Positions 22,586 through 28,593 of a DNA stretch of 28,593 nt are shown piece by piece. Source of the stretch: Pseudomonadota bacterium (lineage in GTDB: Bacteria > Pseudomonadota > Alphaproteobacteria > Reyranellales > Reyranellaceae). The DNA is taken from contig JAEWIV010000149.1 in assembly GCA_023386865.1 (NCBI GenBank), positions 1 through 28,593 of the forward strand, read 5' to 3'. The position numbers and the translations under genes were made by a program. How positions within the stretch are numbered: position 1 is the stretch's first letter; each line of letters starts with the position of its first letter. A model generated the notes under the pieces. It made no database searches. It had not been told where the DNA came from and saw only the letters and a list, made by a program, of their open reading frames with translations.

Positions 22586-22611
22586 GGCAACGCCTGGCCT
22601 CGCCGGACGTT
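22586..22611. promoter_or_regulatory. Palindromic EcfG-like element in a divergent gap
   Basis: On the plus strand GGCAAC (22586-22591), 16 bases and CGTT (22608-22611) are one mismatch from GGAAC-N16-CGTT; the predicted start would leave about 20 bases before TTG 22638, containing GGAGG. Read on the minus strand, the same bases give GTAAC-N16-CGTT pointing to the monooxygenase gene. The two arms GCAACG and CGTTAC form a near-perfect inverted repeat. Confidence 0.38.
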
Positions 22612-22637
22612 ACGGATAAAACCCGTGGAGGCACGCA

Positions 22638-23039
22638 TTGACCTCGATCGACGTCATTCAGAAGGAGCTCGAGGACATCGAGCTCAAGCTGAGCAGTGCC
22701 CGCAAGGCCGCGGCTGCGCCCGAGGCGACGGAAAAGGACAAGGCCGATCTGAAGCTGATCGAGCAGGAATATCTCGCGGCGCAGGCCAAGGCGCGGCGGG
22801 GCCAGTCGGGCGGTGCCGGGAAGGCCGAGGACCAGCCCTCGGATCCCAAGAAGAAGCTCGACAAGAAGCTGGATGAAGCCCTGAAAGGGAGCTTCCCCGG
22901 CAGCGACCCGGTGGCCTTCGTCGAAGCGGCGCCCATCAAGGAGCACGACCGCTCGTTGCCGGACGTCAAGCTCGCCGAGCAGCAACACCCGAAGAAGACG
23001 CAGGCGGCAAAGGAAACCGCCAAGCGGAGGGGCAAGTAG
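22638..23039 (+). CDS. Small charged protein with an FPGSDP motif, function unknown
   Basis: A 133-residue cytoplasmic protein. Start is TTG 22638, decided by GGAGG at 22627-22631 six bases upstream; no in-frame ATG fits. The N-terminal 55 residues look like an amphipathic coiled-coil helix (VIQKELEDIELKLSSARKA), followed by a Lys/Asp/Gln-rich linker and the segment KLDEALKGSFPGSDPVAF (76-93), then a basic tail. A DEAL..(S/T)FP(A/G)SDP motif recurs in many short alphaproteobacterial proteins of unknown role, several of which are stress-linked; that last point is from memory. A possible EcfG-type promoter immediately upstream agrees. A strong hairpin follows the stop. Confidence 0.78.
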   Translation: MTSIDVIQKELEDIELKLSSARKAAAAPEATEKDKADLKLIEQEYLAAQAKARRGQSGGAGKAEDQPSDPKKKLDKKLDEALKGSFPGSDPVAFVEAAPIKEHDRSLPDVKLAEQQHPKKTQAAKETAKRRGK

Positions 23040-23054
23040 GCCAAGAGTTGACGC

Positions 23055-23080
23055 CGGGCGGCGACGAAGTCGCCGGCCCG
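23055..23080 (+). terminator. Strong hairpin after the FPGSDP gene
   Basis: CGGGC-GGCGAC (23055-23065) pairs with GTCGCC-G-GCCCG (23069-23080) in an 11-bp stem with one bulged G and a GAA loop, starting 16 bases after the stop codon. It is followed by CCTTGTCG, not a clear U-tract. Confidence 0.5.
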
Positions 23081-23082
23081 CC

Positions 23083-23111
23083 TTGTCGTGCGCCGTCGCC
23101 AATCCTATGGT
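23083..23111 (+). promoter_or_regulatory. Possible housekeeping promoter of the DUF4142 gene
   Basis: TTGTCG (23083-23088) and TATGGT (23106-23111) are each four of six to the -35 and -10 consensus, with the ideal 17-base spacer. A start near 23118 would leave a 16-base leader containing AGGAGG (23123-23128) before ATG 23134. Confidence 0.35.
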
Positions 23112-23133
23112 CGTGGCAACGCAGGAGGTTGTC

Positions 23134-23652
23134 ATGACTTCGATTGGACGCCGGAGTGTCCTTGTTGCTTCCTTCGCGGTGCCGATGGTGCACATTTCCT
23201 CGGCGTTCGCCGTGGATGCGCTGCCGGATGCGCGCTTCGTCGGCTTTGCGCAGGCGGTGAACGAATTCGATCTCGCCTCCGGGCAGCTCGCCCTGCAGCG
23301 CTCGGCCAACGAGAACATCCGTGGCTACGCGACCCGCATCATTGCCGATGCCAACTACGATGCCGAGGCATTGCGCCTGTCGCGCTCCGAAGCGGGTGTT
23401 GCCTATGCGCCGGACGGCAGCATGGGCCCCAGGACCCAGAATCTCCTGGCGCAGCTGCAGGCGCTGCAAGGACCGGCCTTCGACACTGCTTTCGCCCAGG
23501 GTCAGCTTTCCGTGCAGACCGATTGCGAGGCGCAGTACGGCGCCTATTCGCAGAACGGGAAGAGCGGTCCGCTCAAGCGTTTCGCCCAGAACGCCCTGCC
23601 CAAGGCCAAGGAGCGTCTGGAACTCGCGCGCCGACTGGCCGGCAGTCGCTGA
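23134..23652 (+). CDS. DUF4142 family exported protein
   Basis: A 172-residue protein with a signal peptide (about 1-26, ending SSAFA) followed by a ferritin-like helical DUF4142 domain. Landmarks are the first helix ARFVGFAQAVNEFDLASGQLALQRSANENIRGYATRIIADA and the late GPLKRFAQNALPKAKERLELA. ATG 23134 has AGGAGG six bases upstream, which rules out the longer in-frame start at 23083. DUF4142 proteins are common in alphaproteobacteria, often several per genome, and are usually periplasmic with no assigned activity; I see no obvious metal-binding cluster. It is convergent with the VWA/glutamine-amidotransferase-like gene, 33 bases away. Confidence 0.88.
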   Translation: MTSIGRRSVLVASFAVPMVHISSAFAVDALPDARFVGFAQAVNEFDLASGQLALQRSANENIRGYATRIIADANYDAEALRLSRSEAGVAYAPDGSMGPRTQNLLAQLQALQGPAFDTAFAQGQLSVQTDCEAQYGAYSQNGKSGPLKRFAQNALPKAKERLELARRLAGSR

Positions 23653-23685
23653 CGACGAGCGGCGAATCCAAGGACCGGTCGGGCG

Positions 23686-25785
23686 TCAGCGCCCTTCGCG
23701 CCACCAGGCGCTGCCGATGGCCAGCAGGAAGGCCATCGCCACCAGGATGCCCGGCAGCAGCGGGAGCTGGTTGATGCCGGCCACAGTGTAGCCCTCGTTG
23801 CGGCGCAGCCCGATCCAGTCGGAACCGCCGGCGGCGCGGCCGGGCCGGACGGAGCGGATGTCGGGGTCGCCGGTGTCGGCGAGCCACATGATCGAGCCGC
23901 CCGAGGCGTCGGTGAGCGGCTTGAGCTTGGCGTCGGTGGCGCGCACATCGGAGAATTCCAGCGGGTCGGGATTTCCGACCGCGGCGACGGTGCGCAGCGT
24001 GCCGTCATCGAAGCGGTACAAACCGGGCTTGTCGACGTCGATCACGCCAAGGCCCAGGCCCGGGCTGGTCTGGCGAAGGTCGATCACCTTGGTACTGCCG
24101 TCGGGCGCGGTCATGGTGACCTGCGGGAAGGTGGCGGCGAGTGTGCGGCGCGTGACTTCGATCCGGCCGCCGACGGAGGTGGCGCGCAGGGCCTCCTCCT
24201 CGAGGTCGGGCTCCTTCATCAGCCAATGGGCGACACGGCGCACAAGCTCGGGCTGGGGTCCGCCGCCGTCGATGCCGCGGTTCCACAGCCACAGGTGATC
24301 GGACATCAGCTGGGCAACACGGCCCTCGCCGACGCGGTCGAGGACAACCAGCGGCCGCTCGTCGGCGCCCGACAGCACGGCATTGCCGCGCTCGGTGCGC
24401 GAGGTGACCAACCGGAACCAGCGGCCCCAGTCGGGATCCTTACCGGGATCGCCGGCCTGCGGCAGGTTCGCGCTGACGGGATGGCGCTGGCCGATCTCGG
24501 TGACCTTGGGCTTGAACGGCGTCTCCAGCACGTCGCCCAGCGGCGCGGCCGGCAGCACGGCGCCGAGCGGCGTGCGGTAGAGCGAGCGCTGGGTGGCGAA
24601 CACCGGCCCGACCGAGACCAGCAGCGCTCCGCCGCCCTTCACGTATTCGGCGATGTTGCGGAAATACTCGCGGGTAATGAGGCTGCCCGATTCGTAGCGG
24701 TCGAAGATGATGAGGTCGAATTCCTTCAGCTTCTGCTCGAACAGCTCGCGCATCGGGAAGACGATCAGGCTGAGCTCGCGCACCGGCGTGAAATCGTCCT
24801 TCTGCGGGGTGCGCAGGATGGTGAAATGGACGAGGTCGACGGCCGGGTCGCTCTTCAGCAGGTTCCGCCAGGCCCTCTCGCCCTGGTAGGGCTCGCCCGA
24901 GACCAGCAGCACGCGGAGCCGGTCGCGCACGCCGTTGATGGTGAAGAGGCCACGATTGTTGTCGAGGGTGAGCTCGTTCTGGCCGGGCGCCACCTCGAGC
25001 TCGACGACGTTGGCGCCGGGGTTGCCCACCGTGATCGGCAGCTCGACCGACTTGCCGACCGGCACGTCGATCCGCCGCACGGCCTCGCCGTTCACCGACA
25101 GCGTCACCGGCGCGGTGCCGCCGGCGGGATCCTCGATCTTGAATTTGGCGGTGACCTCGCGACCGACCACGCCGAAACGCGGCGCCTGCTCGAGCACGAT
25201 CAGCCGGTCGCGCTCGTTCTTCTTGCCTGCGATCAGGGCATGGACCGGCGCGCCGCCGAGCTCGGGCGGAAGGCTCTTGCTGGACTCGACGGCGGGCACG
25301 TCGTGCACCTGTCCGTCGGTCAGGAGCACCACCCCGGCCAGCCGCTCCGGCGGCACCTCGACCAGCGCCGAGCGCATGGTCTCGATCAGGCGCGTGCCGC
25401 CCGGCCGCTCGCTGCCGAGCTGGATGTGCGAGGGCGGCAGCACGGCTTCGCGCACTTCCAGCCCCTCCTGCTGGCCGAGCTTGCGCTTCAGGGCTTCGCG
25501 CGCGGCCTGGACCTGGGTGCGGCGTTCGCCGATCGCCATGGAATCGGAATCGTCGACCACGACCAGCGCCACATCGGCGATCGGCTTGCGTTGCTCCTCG
25601 ATCAGCGAGGGGTTGGCGAGCGCCAGCAGCACCACGGCGAGGGTGCCCAGTCGCCAGAAGGTGCCGCGGGCGCGTGCGGCGAGACTGAGCGCAATCAACG
25701 CCAATCCGATCGCTCCGAGCCCCGCCAGGAGCTCCCAGCCGAGCAGCGGGTCGAAGGCGACGGAGACGGCGGAGGTCGGGTTCAT
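23686..25785 (-). CDS. Large membrane protein with VWA-like and glutamine amidotransferase-like regions
   Basis: A 699-residue protein. Two membrane helices open it (about 15-36 and 44-60). A von Willebrand A-like domain follows with an apparently intact MIDAS: DDSDS at 78-82, Thr131 and Asp157 in LLTDG. The middle has beta-sandwich repeats, then a class I glutamine-amidotransferase-like Rossmann region (DRLRVLLVSGEPYQGERAWRNLL; FDLIIFDRYESG; GGALLVSVGP), and a final membrane helix near 670-690. The amidotransferase-like part lacks a recognisable catalytic Cys nucleophile elbow and is probably a binding fold. It overlaps the DUF4159 gene by ATGA. Such pairs are typically downstream of a MoxR ATPase and a DUF58 protein; the function is unresolved but envelope-related. 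Confidence 0.88.
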   Translation of the reverse strand: MNPTSAVSVAFDPLLGWELLAGLGAIGLALIALSLAARARGTFWRLGTLAVVLLALANPSLIEEQRKPIADVALVVVDDSDSMAIGERRTQVQAAREALKRKLGQQEGLEVREAVLPPSHIQLGSERPGGTRLIETMRSALVEVPPERLAGVVLLTDGQVHDVPAVESSKSLPPELGGAPVHALIAGKKNERDRLIVLEQAPRFGVVGREVTAKFKIEDPAGGTAPVTLSVNGEAVRRIDVPVGKSVELPITVGNPGANVVELEVAPGQNELTLDNNRGLFTINGVRDRLRVLLVSGEPYQGERAWRNLLKSDPAVDLVHFTILRTPQKDDFTPVRELSLIVFPMRELFEQKLKEFDLIIFDRYESGSLITREYFRNIAEYVKGGGALLVSVGPVFATQRSLYRTPLGAVLPAAPLGDVLETPFKPKVTEIGQRHPVSANLPQAGDPGKDPDWGRWFRLVTSRTERGNAVLSGADERPLVVLDRVGEGRVAQLMSDHLWLWNRGIDGGGPQPELVRRVAHWLMKEPDLEEEALRATSVGGRIEVTRRTLAATFPQVTMTAPDGSTKVIDLRQTSPGLGLGVIDVDKPGLYRFDDGTLRTVAAVGNPDPLEFSDVRATDAKLKPLTDASGGSIMWLADTGDPDIRSVRPGRAAGGSDWIGLRRNEGYTVAGINQLPLLPGILVAMAFLLAIGSAWWREGR

Positions 25786-28532
25786 CGCCGCAGCCTCTGC
25801 ATGATGTCCTGCATGTGGACCATGTCGTCCTTGTAGTTGCCGGTCAGCGCATGCATCACCAGGTTCACGCCGACGCGGTAGGACATCTCGCGCTGGGTCT
25901 CGCCGCCCGGCGACACCGGCATGATGCCGCGGCCGCGCTGGTCGGCCGCCCAGGCGCCGATGTAGTCGTTGGAGCCGATGACGACGGTGGTGACGCCGTC
26001 ATTGACGCGACCGCCACCGGCTTCGATCCAGAGCTTGCCGCCCGTCCAGCGGCCCGGCATGTCGGACAGCAGGTAGAACGACTTGGTCAGCACGTGCTCG
26101 GGCGGCATGGCGACCAGCGGCGGAATCTCCACGCCGCTCAGCAGCCGCTTGAGGTCGGGGTTGCCGCCGGCCGGGCGATCGAAGGTCATCTGCTGATCGC
26201 GCGTGTCGATGAACAGGATGCCGCCGGTCCGCAGGTAGCGATCGAGCGCGGCCGCGGCGCGCGGCGACAGCGCGGGCTGGGTCGACGTGATCGCCCAGTA
26301 GATCAAGGGATAGAGGCGCGGCTCGTCCTTCTCGAGGTCGAGGCCGACCGGATCGGCCGGCTCGACCGAGGTGCGGTTGCGCAGGATCTCGCTCAGGCCC
26401 TCGAGGCCCTGCTTGGTGAGATCGTCGACTTCCTTGTCGCCGGTGGTGATGTAGGCCAAGCGAATGTCGAGCGAGCCCTTCAGCGCCTGCTCCTCACTGA
26501 GCGGCGGGGGCCCTGGCCGCTGGTCGGCAGCCTGGGCGTTGGGCATCGGCAGGAAGACCGCGGCGGCCAGCAGGATCGCAGCGGGGGCGGAACGGCTGCC
26601 GAAGCGGAAGGCGCGGCCCATCAGCCCGCGCATCCACAGCGAGATGAAGATGTCGGCCAGCAGCAGCAGAAGGGCGGCCAGCAGGAACCACTTGGAGAGG
26701 TCGGTCTCGCCGCCTTCGCTCAGCCGGTCGGTCGACACGCTGCCCGGCAAGACGATCGGCTTGGGCTCGCCGACGCGGCCGCCAATGTTGAAGGCGACCT
26801 GGGCGTTCTCGTCGCCGTAGAGGCCGGGAGGCGTGCCCGGCTTGGGCTTGAACGTCTCGTTGGCGTCGGCCGGCAGGATCTGCGCGCCGGCGGGCGGAGC
26901 ACCGAGGCGGCCGAAGCCGTCGAGGGTGCGCCAGGGCTTCAACGCCTTGTTGACGCCGTCGCCGGCGACGCCGCGCGACAGGGTGACGAGACGCTGCAGC
27001 ATGTTCACGAACAGGCCGCTCAACGCCATGTTGCTCCAGCCGGTGTTGGCGGTGGTGTGGATCAGCACGAGGTAACCTTGCCCGCGCTTCTCGCCGGTGA
27101 CCAGCGGCGTGCCGTCGGCCAGCCGGGCCCAGGTCTTGTCGGCGAGGTCGGGCGTGGGCTCGGCCAGCACCTGCTGGCTGATGCGCACGTCCTTGGGGAT
27201 CGGGATACCGAGGAAGGGGCTGTTGGCCGGGAACTCGCTGAGCGCGCTGGGCTGGCCCCAGCTCATCACGCCGCCCAGCGCGCGGTCGCCGAGACGCAGC
27301 CGCGTCGGCACCAGCGGATCGTTGCCCGAGGCAAGGTTGGGGCCGGCGAAGCGCACGGCCACGCCGCCGCGCTCGATCCACTTGGCGATCTCGTCCCGGT
27401 CGGTGGCCGAAGGCGCGGCGCCGTCGGGAATCAGCAGCACCGCCGTGTTGCGGTTCAACACCGTCTCGCGATCGCCGATGGTGAGGCTCACATAGGGGTC
27501 GAGCGCACGCTCGAGGAAGTAGACCTCCTGCAGCAGCGGCTGGCCGGTGGCGGTCGGCCGTTCGCCCAGGATGGCGACAGGCCGGCGGCGATGGCGCTCG
27601 TCCAAGAGCACGGCCGAGCCCGCGCCGCCCTGGGTCTCGATGTCGAGACGGGCCATGCGGTTGCGCAGCTCGGGCGGCGTCGGCAGGACGCCTTCGCCCT
27701 TGGTGGCGGTGGCGGCGAAGTCGAGATCGATGCGCGCGACGATGCGGCCGCCTTCGTCGGAAGCCTGCACGGCAACCTTGCGCGGGCCGTCGGCCGAGGG
27801 GCGCAGCGCCTGCACCTTGAGGTCGCGGCCTTCGGCGACCGGCGGCAGCAGAAGAAGAGGCGTCGCCGCCTGGTCGGGCAGGAGGACCTGCAGGCCGTCG
27901 AACTTGCGCAGGCGCTCGGTGAGCTTGGGCGTACCTTCGTCCTCAAGGCCGTCGCTCAGCCAGACGACATAGGAGCCGGCATCGACCTGCATCTGGTCGA
28001 TGGCGGTGACGGCGGCGGCGCGATCGGTCGGCCACGGCTTGGGGCGGAAGGCGCGCAGGATGGTGCGCGCTTCGTCGGGCCGCATGGCGCCGCGCCGGGC
28101 GGCCGGTGCGTCGAGCGGAAGTGGAGCGGTGCCGACCAGCACCACCGGGCGCTGGGCGCGTTCGGCGCGCTGGATCAGGCGCTCGGCATGGGCGATGCGC
28201 GTGGTCCAGCCCGGCGCCGACGACCAGCCGTCGTCGATCACCAGCATCAGCGGGCCCCTGCCCGGCAGGTCGGCCTGAGGATTGAGGAGCGGGCGGGCGA
28301 CGGCCAGGATGATGGCGGTGGCGAGCAGCAGCCGCAGCAGCAGCAGCCACCACGGCATCTTCATCGGCGTCTGCTCGGTAGGTTCGAGCCCGATCAGCAG
28401 CCGGATTGCCGGGAAACGCACGAGCCGCGGCAATGGCGGGATCAGCCGCAGCAGCCAGTAGATCACCGGCAGGACCAGCAGCAGGGCGAGCATGCCCGGT
28501 GCCGCGAAAGCGAAGGCGCCGAGGCTCAGCAC
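25782..28532 (-). CDS. BatA-type membrane protein with C-terminal DUF4159 domain
   Basis: A 916-residue protein. The N-terminus (1-83) is a typical BatA/aerotolerance-regulator module with two membrane helices and PWWLLLLRLLL. A VWA-like domain follows with a degenerate MIDAS (DDGWS at 100-104). Beta-rich periplasmic regions occupy the middle, then a membrane helix (WFLLAALLLLLADIFISLW) and, shortly after, a second hydrophobic stretch ending PNAQAAD that looks like a retained signal sequence. The rest is DUF4159, with LIYWAITSTQPALS and LRTGGILFIDTRDQQ. Start is GTG 28532. The sequence upstream is damaged or artificial, so the preceding genes, expected to be DUF58 and moxR, cannot be seen. 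Confidence 0.9.
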   Translation of the reverse strand: MLSLGAFAFAAPGMLALLLVLPVIYWLLRLIPPLPRLVRFPAIRLLIGLEPTEQTPMKMPWWLLLLRLLLATAIILAVARPLLNPQADLPGRGPLMLVIDDGWSSAPGWTTRIAHAERLIQRAERAQRPVVLVGTAPLPLDAPAARRGAMRPDEARTILRAFRPKPWPTDRAAAVTAIDQMQVDAGSYVVWLSDGLEDEGTPKLTERLRKFDGLQVLLPDQAATPLLLLPPVAEGRDLKVQALRPSADGPRKVAVQASDEGGRIVARIDLDFAATATKGEGVLPTPPELRNRMARLDIETQGGAGSAVLLDERHRRRPVAILGERPTATGQPLLQEVYFLERALDPYVSLTIGDRETVLNRNTAVLLIPDGAAPSATDRDEIAKWIERGGVAVRFAGPNLASGNDPLVPTRLRLGDRALGGVMSWGQPSALSEFPANSPFLGIPIPKDVRISQQVLAEPTPDLADKTWARLADGTPLVTGEKRGQGYLVLIHTTANTGWSNMALSGLFVNMLQRLVTLSRGVAGDGVNKALKPWRTLDGFGRLGAPPAGAQILPADANETFKPKPGTPPGLYGDENAQVAFNIGGRVGEPKPIVLPGSVSTDRLSEGGETDLSKWFLLAALLLLLADIFISLWMRGLMGRAFRFGSRSAPAAILLAAAVFLPMPNAQAADQRPGPPPLSEEQALKGSLDIRLAYITTGDKEVDDLTKQGLEGLSEILRNRTSVEPADPVGLDLEKDEPRLYPLIYWAITSTQPALSPRAAAALDRYLRTGGILFIDTRDQQMTFDRPAGGNPDLKRLLSGVEIPPLVAMPPEHVLTKSFYLLSDMPGRWTGGKLWIEAGGGRVNDGVTTVVIGSNDYIGAWAADQRGRGIMPVSPGGETQREMSYRVGVNLVMHALTGNYKDDMVHMQDIMQRLRR

Positions 28533-28543
28533 GAGTGACTCAT

Positions 28544-28593
28544 GGGACCGCGGGCCTAGCGGCCCCCCCCGCGAGGGCGGGCCGGGGGGGGGG
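28544..28593. other. Homopolymer-rich contig edge, probably not genuine
   Basis: The last 50 bases contain a run of eight C (28563-28570) and end in a ten-base G run. The frame that would close an upstream operon gene shows a TAG at once. This looks like a contig-end or poly-G sequencing artefact rather than coding sequence. Confidence 0.6.

Noticed and set aside
25815..28538. A 907-codon plus-strand open frame opposite the DUF4159 gene
   Set aside because: It is a complementary shadow: low-complexity Gln/Gly/Arg/His composition and no domains, against a clear BatA/DUF4159 protein on the minus strand.

Overview
This 28.6 kb window is GC-rich, densely packed bacterial DNA with short intergenic gaps and several ATGA/GTGA start-stop overlaps. 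The gene content points to a free-living alphaproteobacterium: a TAXI solute-binding protein, rhizobial-style Sel1 repeats, a BatA/DUF4159 membrane pair, an XRE-cupin regulator, an FPxSDP small protein and candidate EcfG-type promoters. A Reyranella-like or other Hyphomicrobiales/Rhodospirillales lineage is plausible, but that is inference. I see no rRNA, tRNA, CRISPR array, insertion sequence or integrase.

Layout. 1-364 (-): start of an amidohydrolase that runs off the window. 436-1924 (+): a crotonase-family protein and queC. 2017-4101 (+): a short proline-rich ORF and htpG. 4148-9069 (-): a three-gene carbohydrate operon read as GT4 glycosyltransferase, amylo-alpha-1,6-glucosidase-like protein, GH13 alpha-glucosidase. 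9160-10626 (-): a CopC-fold protein and a Tat-exported beta-helix protein, divergent from an AsmA-family gene (10733-12673, +). 12794-13204 (+): a tryptophan-rich membrane protein. 13227-13634 (-): a VOC protein.

13674-17058 (-) is the most interesting block. It is a tight four-gene envelope operon: a membrane-anchored coiled-coil/Sel1 protein, a TAXI solute-binding protein with no TRAP permease genes nearby, a secreted protein with a TagO/VasI-like C-terminus but no type VI secretion genes, and a periplasmic DsrE-like protein. 17315-18444 (+): an XRE-cupin regulator translationally coupled to a second cupin, behind two tandem palindromes. 18521-20647 (-): a secreted polyglycine protein overlapping a TonB-like gene by GTGA, then an SpoIIAA/STAS-like gene. 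20750-22486 (-): a Baeyer-Villiger-type flavin monooxygenase, divergent from an FPGSDP small-protein gene; a DUF4142 gene follows (+). 23686-28532 (-): two overlapping genes for large membrane proteins with von Willebrand-like, class I glutamine amidotransferase-like and DUF4159 regions. The window then ends in suspicious C/G homopolymers.

A recurring theme is possible general-stress control. An exact GGAAC-N16-CGTT lies just before the AsmA gene, and one-mismatch GCAAC-N16/17-CGTT elements precede the GT4 operon, the polyglycine gene and the FPGSDP gene. All promoter and terminator calls were made by eye and need experimental or computational support.
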